Of a DNA stretch of 64,000 bases, positions 21,885-32,741 are shown in pieces. Position numbers and translations under genes: made by a program. Position 1 is the first letter of the stretch. The number at the start of each line of letters is the position of its first letter. The notes under the pieces are model-generated. The model made no database searches, was not told the DNA's origin, and saw nothing but the letters and a program-made list of their open reading frames with translations. Source of the DNA: Clitopilus passeckerianus (Eukaryota; Basidiomycota; Agaricomycetes; Agaricales; Entolomataceae); contig CALYLX010000136.1 in NCBI GenBank assembly GCA_944990035.1, positions 1,240,001 through 1,304,000 on the forward strand, written 5' to 3'.

Positions 21885-22657
21885 GATTGATTCCAAGCTG
21901 ATAACTAATGGCCTTATTCAGGTAACTCGCGTCGGAGAATTCTGTATGTCATTCTCTGCGTACATCTTGATGACTGTTCTGGCAGTAATCATTGTCGCAA
22001 TCTTTGCCGTCGACTCAAGGGTTGATACACTCTAATTAGATAGCTCCCGAGTTTTGGAAAACAATTCATGCGCTCTTCATCTCGGTCTCCTCTTTTCGCA
22101 ATGCAACTCCGGCTCCTGGAAACCTCTGGACAGAACATTTGGATCCCAGTGGCTGCAACCCTGTCACTTGTACATGGTGAATTTCCAATTCGGTCCGTAT
22201 GCCTGTGCTGATAGCCGCTTGAGTTTTAGAGATTATGCATGGTGAATCCATATTTCCGCATCTAATACTCAACAATTACTCAACAATCATTATTTCGGTT
22301 GTTTTACCCCCCCATTTATTTGTATTTCTCACTTTTTCCATGCAATGATCCTCGAGGGTATGAGGATCTTCCAGTACCTCCCTCTCAAGCGAGGTCAGGA
22401 AGCCATTGTCTCCAAGGCTGATACACAGGCATTTCCAATATGTCCCTTCGGCATTCTGTTCCACGTCTATTGTGGGGGTAGGTGTCAAAATTTATCTGAA
22501 AATCAGTAAAAGGTACGCACATTCATTGGTTTGGGGTCCACATGGTCACTTTGCTATGGGAAACTTTGGATTTGATTTTCTGTTGTAGCGAAGATATATT
22601 ATTCTTGTAAAATTGTTGAATATATTCATACAGCTTGAGTCTACAAGTCGTCCACCC
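21885..22657. other. KDZ internal spacer
   Basis: No convincing gene between passenger genes 1 and 2. The sequence is AT-rich towards 22600. Confidence 0.5.
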
Positions 22658-23622
22658 ATGTCGTCACTGTCTGACCAAAGACAGACGAGCAGTACTCGAA
22701 ACACACTCCATCCTGATGCCCGGGCAGCCATTCAACGTTCTCGGCAAGAGCGCACTCAACATTACAGCGTGGCATTGAATGGTGTTTGGGAAAACATGCA
22801 GAAGCAGTCGGCTGAACTTGCTGAGGCGCATCACAGGAGCGTCCAGCGTGTTCAAGCCGACCTGGCCATGGGCCAACGTGTCTTCCACTCTAAGCAGTCG
22901 AAGTCTAACTGCTGGAATGCTTTTACTTGGAGTAAAGCCTTGGCAGTGGATAAAGAGAACCTTCGTGCATCCTTGCACCCTTTCATTCCCAGTGATGTGT
23001 TATTAATTCCAGAGCAACAGAACCTCGAGCTCGTGGAACATCTCTTCTACCATCGATTGTACAGACACACAGGGCTGAATATCAGCAACTTTCAGAAGCT
23101 CAATGAAATGCCCTTCTTGAGAAATTTGAAGACCATAAGAGGCAGTCAGCATCTGATCGAGTCAAACTAGCATCCTCGCAATCACGAAGCAATACAGCGG
23201 CAAAAACTCTCAAGAGGGTCGAGTCAGAGGTATGTTATATATACACTTTATGCACCCACTGTCGCTGGTCCTAAAGCCATGTTCTCTAGCTCATCAATTT
23301 GAAAGCATGCACTGGCACCGAGCATATCCTACTCACCACTCCGGGTACAACCAACCTAGCTTTGAGGAGCTCCGCATTTCATACATCAGGAGTCGAACGC
23401 TTCTTGGGCACAGGCCTAAGGGTTGACCCATAGGACCTCCTGGGGAGAATGGAAGGCTATGCGATACAGGGTATTCGAGGTGCGTTGTCGGGGGTAATCT
23501 GATGTCATGATTTTTTGCACGTCATTGAACACGTACTTTATCAGGGGCTGCCAAGAATCACCAAGAACGAGTGGCCCAACTTCAAGCAGCCATCCGGGAG
23601 AAGATTTTAGACGGCCTAAGTA

Positions 23623-23834
23623 CAGTGACTCAAACAATTGTCCCAATGTTTCGCACTTTTTGAGTGTTTGGTTAATAACTTTAGACCAAGTACAAATAAC
23701 ACTAAGGTGTAGGTATATATCTAAAAGCATTTGATCCCAGCTTCTAGAATATATAAAAATATTATAACTCCGATGAAAACCGATGGAGATATAGTGCAAA
23801 CAAAATAGAGAAACATTGGGACAATTATTTGGCT
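23623..23834. repeat. Tc1 copy 2, left terminal inverted repeat
   Basis: Inverted match of 25030-25240. The inner end carries an inverted copy of the outer motif (gacaattatttggct). Confidence 0.9.
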
Positions 23835-23983
23835 GTGCCTCAGAAATACCAGAACAGCCTTATTGCAGTGCACATAACCTTTGGCAGTGCAGTACAGCCT
23901 CTGAGGCTATACACCACAGCCATATGGCAGTGCTGGCCATCCATATAAGCAGCTGAAATGCTCTAAATTTCTCATAATCCACC

Positions 23984-25000
23984 ATGCACCCTATTCCTTC
24001 TGCTCAAAAGGAAAATATCATTGCTCTAGCTTCTAATCAATACTCTATTCGTGCTATTGCCTCCAAACTCAGTGTGGGCAAGTCTACTGTCTCTAGGGTA
24101 CTTCAAGAAACCTGTCCCAACCACTCTAGCCTCTCCTCTGGCCGCCCCTCCAAGCTTTCTTCTACTGATGAACAGGCTATTATGGCACAACTCAACACTG
24201 GCAGGTCCCTTAACGCTGTGCAGGTCACCAAACACATTAACACCATTATCTCCAACCCTGTCTCCTCACAAACAGTCAGAAATGTACTCAAGAAAAACAA
24301 TTTCTATGCCATTGTGTTGAAGCCAAAGCCATTGCTTACTGCTAAACAAAGAAGAGCATGAGTAGCTTGGTGCCACAAGTACAAGGAATGGACTGTGGAG
24401 GACTGGAAAAGGGTGGTATGGTCAGATGAGACCAAGATCAATAGGATTGGGTCAGATGGAAGGCAATGGACATGGAAACAGAAGGGCCAGGGCCTGATTC
24501 CAAGAGAAGTCAAAAAAACAGTAAAACATGGTGGAGGAAACATCATGGTATGGGGCTGTATGGGGTGGAATGGAGTTGGGCAACTTTCAGAAATTGAGGG
24601 TATCATGGACTGCTTCCAGTATTGGGATATTTTGGACACCCAGCTTCTGGTCAGCATGGAGAATTTGGACATTCCAGAAGATGATAGAATTTTCCAGCAG
24701 GACAACGACCCCAAGCACACCTCCAATGTGGTCCGAGAGTGGATGGAGGACAATAATATTGATCTTCTAGATTGGCCTGCACAATCCCCTGACCTAAACC
24801 CTATTGAACACCTCTGGGAACATATCAAACGAAAGCTTAATGAACATCCAACTCATGCTAAGGGAGTCTGGGAGGTTTGGGAGAGAGTTGCAGCTGTATG
24901 GGAGGATATACCAGCAGAAGTGTGTCAGAACTTAATTGAAAGTATGCCTAGAAGGATAGATGCAGTACTCAAGGCCAAGGGAGGCAATACCAAGTACTAA
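23984..25000 (+). pseudogene. Tc1 transposase with one nonsense codon, catalytic residues intact
   Basis: The same 338-codon frame as copy 1, from MHPIPSAQKENIIALASNQY to the end GGNTKY. A single TGA at 24359-24361 interrupts RRA*VAWCHKY, where copy 1 has Arg (CGC). Beyond it the frame is open. The DDE residues are all present: SDETKINR, QQDNDPKHTS (GAC at 24701-24703) and SPDLNPIEHLW. As it stands only a 125-residue N-terminal DNA-binding part could be made, which might act as a repressor. That is speculation. Confidence 0.92.
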
Positions 25001-25029
25001 TTGCTTTATTTTGTATATTTCTGGGACCT

Positions 25030-25240
25030 AGCCAAATAATTGTCCCAATATTCTCTGTTTTGTTTGCACTATATCTCCATCAGTTATGATCGGAGTTATA
25101 ATATTTTTATATATTCTAGAAGCTGGGATCAAATGCTTTTAGATATATACCTACACCTTAGTGTTATTTGTACTTGGTCTAAAGTTATTAACCAAACACT
25201 CAAGAAGTGCGAAACATTGGGACAATTGTTTGAGTCACTG
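25030..25240. repeat. Tc1 copy 2, right terminal inverted repeat
   Basis: Inverted match of 23623-23834, ending gagtcactg before the TA duplication. Confidence 0.9.
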
Positions 25241-25874
25241 TACGTGCATTTAGCTTTGAAGCTTCTTACTGAGCTTGAGGTGGAGTGGCGCATGCTGACA
25301 GCGAGAATTTGGGATTCTCAGGGGTGATCACTGGTGATGATGAGATCCGAATGGAGTGGGAAGGATATTGGAAGCACATTGTTGAGCATCATCGTGTCAA
25401 GGTTGAAGGGTGGCCTGAAGGTTGGCCTTTCAGGAATCTCAGCAGCTATTCAACCTCTTTACTCAATCCCGAGACGATGCTATCAAACTGGGAGAAGGGT
25501 ATCACATTCTGGCGCACAATCAGTGAAGAAGAATACCAGAGTTTACTTGTGGATAGGCTAAAGGATATTGCCAATGGGAAATTGGTGGAACGGAGCCGTT
25601 CTCGATGTTCCGACGCTGGTCAGAAACGTAGCAAGCCACCCACTGCAGCTACCGGCTCGTCTAAGCGCTGCAAGAGTAAGGAAGTTGTAGATGATGAGGA
25701 TGAAGAACCTGGAGAGCCGGGGAATGGTGGAGAGCAGCCTGCTCCAGCTGGTAATGTGTTGGGGTAAGAGTACTGGCAGCATACGAGTACCTGTAGATTA
25801 GGTAGAGTTGTTTCTAGTGGTGCAATCAATTTATTTGACTACATAAATATACATTTGTTCAGTGTCACTTCAAA

Positions 25875-26231
25875 ACGAGTAGTTACTTGTACGGAGTGGA
25901 TAGGTGTGGGACACGAATAGATGCAAACGACGCTGACAACGTCGAGCACAGCAACGGGTGCGATGCCGGCGGTGATCATAATGCCCATGTGGTGATGACA
26001 AAGCTGGATGTGCGGAAGGAGTCGGTGCGTGAGGCCGGTTGATCTTGAGTGGGAACAGCCTACCTAATTGGGAGGAGAGGCCTTTCAACGAAATTTTGCA
26101 AAGGCAAAGCTGGTTTTATCCCAGGTTTTATTGCTGGTTTGCGAAATCAGCCAAAGTGAAGCCTAATGAGGCTTGCTTGCCTTAATAGTAAACCAGCCTG
26201 ATGGAGGCTTGATGTGTGGGAACACTAGGTG
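25875..26231. repeat. KDZ right terminal inverted repeat
   Basis: 357 bp, inverted match of 15679-16035, starting acgagtagttacttgta and ending ctaggtg. Confidence 0.93.
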
Positions 26232-26239
26232 GTTCCCCG
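26232..26239. repeat. KDZ target-site duplication, right copy
   Basis: gttccccg, identical to 15671-15678. Confidence 0.9.
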
Positions 26240-27057
26240 CCAAAATCTGCGCTGATATCTTGTAACCTATAGAGCTCGTTCTACATAGCGTTTGGTGCTT
26301 AGAGGTCAGTGAGAGAGTTGCTCGTAGCTACTAATAGAATGGCTGCTATGTTGTATATTTTTAAAATTCGCCTTAAAAGGGGTCTAAAAGGGCTAAATAT
26401 TGCCTAAAATCCGGTCTTGCATGAGACATAGGAGATATATAGAAATTTTGTAACATGAGAAAGAAAGATATCGAAGAGTACTACAATTTCGTCCCTTACA
26501 TCTTTTGCGTACGATGAGCCTGTGAGGAGATCTATACTTTTCAAGCTTTTGGTCATCATTTGGCTGGGGATTCCCGGGTTTGACGGCACCGAGTGCATTT
26601 AAAAATAGGTAAGCTCTACTAGATTACTTATTATACCATTAAAGTAGGATTTTCACTTGAATTCAGGGCGATAGAGCAATATAGCGAATACAAAGTGGGT
26701 GGGTCACTTGTAGAAGGGGGTGCATGCATCTACTCGCTTACATAATCTATCAAACCCGCGTCGGCCCCAACGGGGATTGCCCACTCCCACTAAATAAGAG
26801 CTAAACGATCTAAGCGCCCTGACACGTGACTTTTGACCGGCGTTAATTCCCCTTGACCGGTCAAGACCATCCATCAATGGGGTCAGTCGAAGTTGACGTT
26901 GACTTTGTTTTGACGAGTTTGACGGGTCAAGCCAACACTGCCAATGTTGACCGTCCCTAGTAAGATTCCGATGTAGCAGCTTTGAGGGCGACAATTCAGG
27001 GGGACAAGATGGTAGACTTTCAAGCAAAATACTCAATATCAGATGCTACATGAAAAT
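26240..27057. other. Intergenic region between KDZ element and PMT gene
   Basis: No gene supported. The first 400 bp are AT-rich. The last 250 bp contain the TTGAC cluster listed separately. An ORF of 110 codons on the minus strand (26704-27036) has no recognisable domain and is taken as chance. Confidence 0.6.
26831..26956. promoter_or_regulatory. Cluster of TTGAC/GTCAA words with a perfect palindrome
   Basis: About nine TTGAC or GTCAA words in roughly 125 bp, including the 12-bp palindrome TTGACCGGTCAA at 26853-26864. It lies about 100 bp beyond the 3' end of the PMT gene. It could be a factor-binding cluster or a decayed short repeat. Confidence 0.4.
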
Positions 27058-30000
27058 CTACACGGTACCAGGGAATAACTCTTGTGCTACTTTTTCCGCC
27101 TCGAGTTCGGCTTCCCCTATAGGGCCTGCAACCTTCTGCTGATCCGCTATGCTTGTCGTTGCCTCAAGGATATCATCTGTGGCATGGTTATGGGATTCCG
27201 TAGCCGCGTCTTTGGATTGTTCGCCAGAACTTGGCTCCTCTGACGTGCCCTCATTTTGAGCTGATGCAACGCCCTCAGCTTCCACTGACTTGCTCTTATC
27301 CATAGCGGCATCCTTTTGAAATGCAAATACATCAACGCCCGGTTCGGCTTTCCCTTCTGCAATGACTGTTGTGTGCGTATCGGCAACTTCATGGTTGATG
27401 GCTGCCGCACCACCGGCACCCTGCTGAACTTGATCAGCAACGACAATCGGCGGACGGCCGTTGACGTCACCACCAACAGTCGTCGAGACTGGAGAGGGGA
27501 GGGGCGTTGTCGCTTTGCTACCATAGAGACTATACTGTAAGAAAGAATCAGTGACAGGTAATTTTTTTTATCAGAAACGGAAGCCACTCACGTTATCATA
27601 GAAATCATTGCTGGAAAATGTTTACTTAGTATGGACACGCAATCTAAGAACAGAGAGACGCACCATGAAAAGTCCCATGTCCGTAGCCACTGCGAACTGG
27701 TACACTCGGATTTTATCCAAGGGCTGCCGTAAGCAAGTGATGCGAAATGTCGGAAGTGCCATACAGCGAGAAGAATCAGGACTGCGGCAATCTGTAAACG
27801 GACCCTCAAGCGGAGGTTTGAGGTCACTAAATCAAATACAGTGCAGGACAAGAGGATAGCGAAGTAGAGAGCGGGGAAATAGTGGTGGAGGAAGAGTTGA
27901 CGGGTCATGATAAAGAACGGGAAGTAGTGCATTGCCCATCCAACAAACAGGAAGCCGCAAATTGTATCGTATTTGACGACCTTGGCTATAAGAGGTGGTT
28001 AACGAAAGAGACGAATACAATTGTGTGCCAATACTCACTGTTGTTGAAATCTTTGTACCCTCGCTGTGCTCGAAGAACCATGAAACCCCGGGTCGCACAA
28101 TACACAACTACTGCGAAGCTGCTGAGCCACCAAACCATGGGATTGCCCGTCAAGTAGATCTGGCGATGATCTTTGACCCAGAAATTCTGTTCAAAATTAT
28201 CAGTCTCATTTAGTCATCAGACTGCAGAGGATTCAGTCGAACTTACGATACCGCGACGTAGAGTGGGCCACGCCTGGGGCCGAGAATCAAAGGTGTGTCG
28301 ATCGGTGAGTCCATTGTTGGTCGTCCACATAACAGACTGGAGTTCAAGGAATTTGGAGAAGAAACCGGGGAGTTTATAGTTAACTTTGGGCGCATCGGGA
28401 GACACTGGAATGATATAAGTCGCCAATAGCCCATCAATGATCTCAGTAGGCAACAGACGTACAAGCTTCATGAGTAGATGTTTCAATGTACCAGAGAGAA
28501 TTGGCTCGGACGGCATTCTGGTTGCAGGTAACCTCTTGCTGTTCAAAACCCCAGTCCGGCAATTTGACTTTGTGCGAGAACAGGTAACAGCCTTTAAGTG
28601 GATGCTTCAACCTGAAGACGGTTCGAAGGGTCCTAAGACGCTTTGCAGACTCCTTGTCTCTCCTGTCTCCTCGTTCGATTTCCACGATCCAATCATCGTT
28701 GGCATCGCCTGGAAAGCCCGGTTCACCATAAGCCGATACCTCATTCTGGAAGTCCACGTCGGAGATGGGTGGCCTAAAATCGTGCGAGTGGAGGTGTCTT
28801 TCGGTGGAAACATGCCGCAACTTGATTCTGGATCCAGTCGTGAGGAATGAAAGCGGTGATTGGCTGATGTCTTGGTGGAGGTCGCTTGCGTTGTAGATGC
28901 GCCAGTCGTTGTTTGCGTCCCGGTGGGGATACAACGTGATTTGTTGCTCTGCGAAAAGGAAAACATAAGGATAAGTTTACTGCAAGGAGGAAGGCACAAA
29001 CGTTTACTGCCGCCAGGATAAACATGGGGGTGAGAGTGAAGGTAACCTCCTTGAGTATTGACATGACGGATGGTAACAACGGAGCCGACACCAGTATCTG
29101 GAGTCGCCAGGTTAGAATAACTGAGGAGATTGCGAATCGGATATAGACGTACCAGCAAATGTGTCAGCCATACCCCTTCCGCCCAAAGTGTGCTGGAATT
29201 CGGAGCTCATGAAGCCATCGCCGTCACCTGAATTCTCAAGGATGAGGAAGTGGATTTGGAACATTGCCATGTAGAACACGAGGGTATCGCAATCAGGCAA
29301 ATGGCACGGGCGATGAAATGCCTAACGAAAAGGCGAGGAGGGACCCGGAGGTCGCCCAATAGGTTCCAAAGCTGATGCAACGTGCTGAGGCCGACGGTCG
29401 CAATCGTGAAGAGACCGACCCATTTGCAGCTGACAACAGCTCCAAGAGAGAGGCCGGTTAGTGATAACCAAGTCCACCATGAAGGGGTAAAGGGTTGATG
29501 CTTGTCCTCGTTGCAGAAGCCACACCACAAGAATACAGTGAGGGCGGTAAAGAATATGAGAGGCGAATCCAGAAGGATGTGCCTTGACTGAGTAATCAGG
29601 CCATTTTCGAAGGTGATAAAGAGCGATGCGAGGAGAGCCGTTGTCGCTCGGCACTCCAGTGCGCGAAGAGTGAGGTAGGCGAGAGGAACAGTCGCAACAC
29701 CCATTAGAGCGGGTACCATTCGCATGGCGACATATGGGACGTGTTCGTAGGTTCTTAAACGGGCATAAGGATTGCATTTACCCTTTTAAGATATGAACCA
29801 GACTTACTTTCCGATGTCTTTGAAGTCAAACTGGCCGTCATATCCAAAGATAAAGGCAGCAAGGGTAATCAAGAGCTTAGCCAGAGGTGGGTGCACATCC
29901 ACGAAATACTGAGTTTTGATATATTTCGACGCAAATTTGCCAAAGTGAACCTCGTCAAAGCTAGGAGTCGTTGAGAATGAGGTTCAAACTGGTAGACGAG

Positions 30001-30284
30001 TGCACTTACACAACACTGTCTGGTTTAGATAGGCGAAAGAGGCGAACCCCTGCAGCCAACAGAATGATACCAAACAACAATTTCCATTCCCCACTCGTAA
30101 TGTTGAGACCCCCGGAAGCAAAATGCTTCATTCTTCCTGGACCAAGGCCTTTAGACGCAGCGGCTCTTCGTGCGTCGGCATCGAGGTGGTCCTCGCGTGG
30201 GTGAGGAAATCTTTGTGATGTAGGGGCTTTGTCGAAGCCTGGCGGAGGAGACGGTGGCCGCCGCACTCTGACGTGAGCAGACAT
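27058..30284 (-). CDS. Protein O-mannosyltransferase (PMT family, PMT2-like)
   Basis: Transfers mannose from dolichyl-phosphate-mannose to Ser/Thr of proteins in the ER lumen. Starts at 30284 ([20 protein letters not shown]). A cytosolic N-terminus is followed by the first membrane segment ([15 protein letters not shown]) and the luminal loop with [10 protein letters not shown] and [10 protein letters not shown], whose Asp-Glu pair is needed for catalysis in this family. Many membrane segments follow (about 29725-29300). MIR repeats are readable near 29060-28440 ([32 protein letters not shown]). More membrane segments follow at 28250-27600, and an acidic, Pro/Ser-rich cytosolic tail ends at 27058 ([10 protein letters not shown]). 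The GYLHSH form of the MIR motif fits the PMT2/POMT2 branch better than PMT4; PMT1 is not excluded. Roughly ten short introns. The promoter is probably 30285-30565. Confidence 0.88.
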
Positions 30285-30565
30285 AGAATATACGATAGAG
30301 AAAGAGAACAAGAAACGGGGAATAGAGGGAACGAAAGGGCACGGTAAGTGTTGCCGCCGTCAAGGCAGACGTGTAAGTATTGGATTGCCTAATTCAGCCA
30401 ATCACTGCGCATTGCCGCCCCCTGTGCACCGCCACATTTCTGCGAACATGGTCAAACTATGAGAAAGTTTGCAGTACTCGACGTTTCAAATCCTCGAAAG
30501 AATGTGGTGATAAACGATATGAATAGCTTGGTTGAATTACTATCTATTACATGTAATCAGTCCAT

Positions 30566-32573
30566 TCAAACTGCCTCTCTCCTTCGGGGGGTAGCACGCA
30601 AGATATCGTCAACTCTGAAATAACATCGGAAAATTAGCTCGCACTTTTCGAGGCGTCAAGAGACTCACCGGATAATCATCTCTGCTGCCTCGCTAGCACT
30701 CGATACAACCTGCCTCTTCAACTTGAAGCTTTCTGTAATACCTAACTGTTTCATAGAACCAATGGATCCCTCTTCCATATCTGAAGAAAATATTGACATC
30801 AACTTCTTGTCCTCCAAAGAAAGGGAGAGGCAACTCACCAAGGCCTGCATCAGAGTGTCCTTCGTAATGGGCTGCCCTTAGTCTTGTGACGAGATCAGAG
30901 GAATCGTAACCCGCATTATCAGCAAGTATAATGGGGATTTGCCGCAAAGCTCGGGCGAACGCTTCAGTGGCCATCGCCTTCTTGCCTTTAATCTTTCGTG
31001 CCTCTTCCTCAATAGCACAGCTCATCAGCATCTCCGAACAACCTCCACCTAGAACTGTTCGTGTCTCCTTGACCGTCTGAGATAGCACCGACAACGCGTC
31101 GTGTAATGAGCGTTCCGCTTCGTCCACCATCTGGTTCGTAGATCCACGCAAGACAACCGTGCAAGCTTCTCCTGCAGCGACACCAGAGAACTTGATGAGC
31201 TGCCAAAGGTACTGTCAGCATCACTGAGTTCCCGTTGACAGGATTGCTTACCTTGTCTTCACCGATCATGACCTCCTCGATGAGTTCACAGTGCCCAAGG
31301 TTAACGAGATCAGGCCTGTCGAAGGTGCTCACAATCTCACCCCCTGTCACCAAGGCAAGCCGTTCGACACCCTCGAAGTCCGCGTGCTCGATAACCAAGA
31401 TGCCCTTCTCAGCTAGTAATGATTCCGGATAGTTGTAGATCAACTGCCGGTTGACAAAAACATTGATTCCATGAGCTGCAATGGCGTCAACCTTGGCTTT
31501 CATTTTTTCCTGAAGAATGAATCTTAAGACGAAAGCGACTTGAGTTTTATGCGAGTACGTACCCTCTCTGCCCGTTCCAGTTCAGCCAGCTTGCCGGTTC
31601 CATCGACCTTCACTCTGGCTCCAAAGACTTTGATCTTATCCGTATCCATAGCTTTGTAAACGCGTCAGCAGAAGATTAAATGAGGTCCAAATAGCACGTA
31701 CAAGTGTTAGCAATTAGGATCTTTGCATTTTCCAACCGTTTGGGTGAGTTCACTGCGATTGTCTTGTCAAGGATGAAACCTTCATCAAGGTAGGAGTCGG
31801 TGAGCTTTCCGCCAACTTTCTTGATTATCTGGATATGTTCCAGGTCTACTGAGCCCTATAACGATAGCCGAGCTGAGCAAATATATCATCGTGCCATCGG
31901 TGGTGAAACTACCTTGAGCCTCAACACAGCGTCCACCGCCAGATTTGCAAAGTAATCCTTGTCCTGAGATAGAACTTTTGATGAAAGCGTTGTCCGTGCA
32001 ATGTTAAAGAGGTCTTGACGGAATGCATGGGGATTTGAGCTGAATCAAGATTAGGCTGGTGTAAGTTTGGGACGGGATGAAGGAGCCTTACAAATTGTCT
32101 ACCGCAGCCTTCTCCAAGGCTTTTAGCGCAGTTTCGCTGGCAATTCGATAACCCTCCACGATGGTCTGTGGATGTATCTTCTGCGCAATCAATTTTTCCG
32201 CCTCCCTCAGCAGCTCTGCGGCTAGGACAGTCACAGAGGTCGTCCCATCGCCGACTTCGTCATCCTGGACTTTGGAGATGTTGACAAGTATTTTTGCAGC
32301 TGCATTGTCGAGCTGTATGGCCTTGAGAATGGTTGCTCCGTCGTTCGTCACGTTGATATCGCCTGTCGACCCCGACTGAAGAATTTTGTTCATGCCTTTC
32401 GGCCCAAGTGTAGATTTCACGAGATCACCAAGGGCCAACGCGCCCACGAACGAGGAAAGACGCGCATTTTCAGCCTTCTCTTCAGTGGCCTGCCCCACTG
32501 TTAGTTATTGTCCATATTCCCCTCGTCTTTGAGCTTTTCTACACACCTGTTCTCCAAAGATCTGCATCGACAT
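30566..32573 (-). CDS. CCT2: T-complex protein 1 subunit beta (CCT2)
   Basis: Subunit of the cytosolic TRiC/CCT chaperonin, which folds actin, tubulin and other proteins with ATP. The first exon is short ([12 protein letters not shown] at 32573) and joins [19 protein letters not shown]. The group II chaperonin ATP-binding motifs are present: [10 protein letters not shown] and [10 protein letters not shown] near 32400-32340, and [19 protein letters not shown] near 32250, with the catalytic Asp in GDGTT. The apical domain covers about 31860-31250 ([24 protein letters not shown]), and the C-terminus near 30700 reads [20 protein letters not shown], ending with the stop at 30566-30568. About seven short introns. 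The 168 bp upstream (32574-32741) separates it from the KGD2 stop and must hold the promoter. Confidence 0.95.
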
Positions 32574-32741
32574 TTTGGCAGACGCGAAAGAAATGTGTGC
32601 TCAATCAGATTTCCCACGTTCAAGATATAGCCTGTCCATGCTCCATTCCCGATCACTTTCCGACCGCAAGCTATGGGAAGCAGTAAATTGTAATTAAATA
32701 GGGTACGGTATTGATTAGTGTATGCACAGGAGTTCGATTGT

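Larger units (their letters stand above)
23623..25240 (+). mobile_element. Tc1-type transposon, copy 2, nested in the KDZ element
   Basis: A 1618-bp element flanked by TA (23621-23622 and 25241-25242), with TIRs of about 212 bp beginning cagtgactcaaacaattg. Same family as copy 1, but TIRs and protein differ at many sites (for example tcccaatgttt against tccagatgttt), so the two belong to separate lineages and are not recent duplicates. It must have inserted after the KDZ element arrived or was assembled. Confidence 0.95.
22658..25767 (+). pseudogene. KDZ passenger gene 2, split by Tc1 insertion
   Basis: Not recognised. It starts at ATG 22658 (MSSLSDQRQTSSTRNTLHPD) with a helical, charged N-terminus (VALNGVWENMQKQSAELAEA) and a conserved-looking block FIPSDVLLIPEQQNLELVEH. 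Further exons follow (HEHI-like segment near 23310, SGVERFLGTGLRVDP near 23390, RVAQLQAAIREKILDGL near 23600). Tc1 copy 2 lies at 23623-25240. The frame resumes as ALKLLTELEVEWRMLTARIW, has a 1-nt frameshift near 25320, then IRMEWEGYWKHIVEHHRVKV and a Ser/Lys/Glu-rich tail ending at 25767. The C-terminal tail with RSRCSDAGQKRSK and acidic runs could be a nuclear signal. Without the Tc1 it would encode roughly 400-450 residues. Confidence 0.55.
15679..26231 (+). mobile_element. Complete KDZ DNA transposon with two passenger genes
   Basis: An element of 10,553 bp (about 8.9 kb without the nested Tc1), bounded by 357-bp inverted repeats starting cacctagtgttccc and a perfect 8-bp target duplication. 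It carries a KDZ (Kyakuja-Dileera-Zisupton) transposase at 16228-19670, then two unidentified genes in the same orientation (20568-21884 and 22658-25767). The second of these is split by a Tc1 element. No TET/JBP dioxygenase gene, which has been reported near such elements in mushrooms, was seen in the element or the window. The TIRs differ at 7 positions only (98% identical). Confidence 0.92.

Noticed and set aside
15679..26231. A TET/JBP dioxygenase gene inside or next to the KDZ element
   Set aside because: Looked for because of the reported association in mushrooms, but no HxD...H dioxygenase motif was found in the readings of the passenger genes or flanks.
26704..27036. Minus-strand ORF of 110 codons near the PMT gene
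   Set aside because: No domain, odd composition, and it overlaps the TTGAC cluster; taken as chance.
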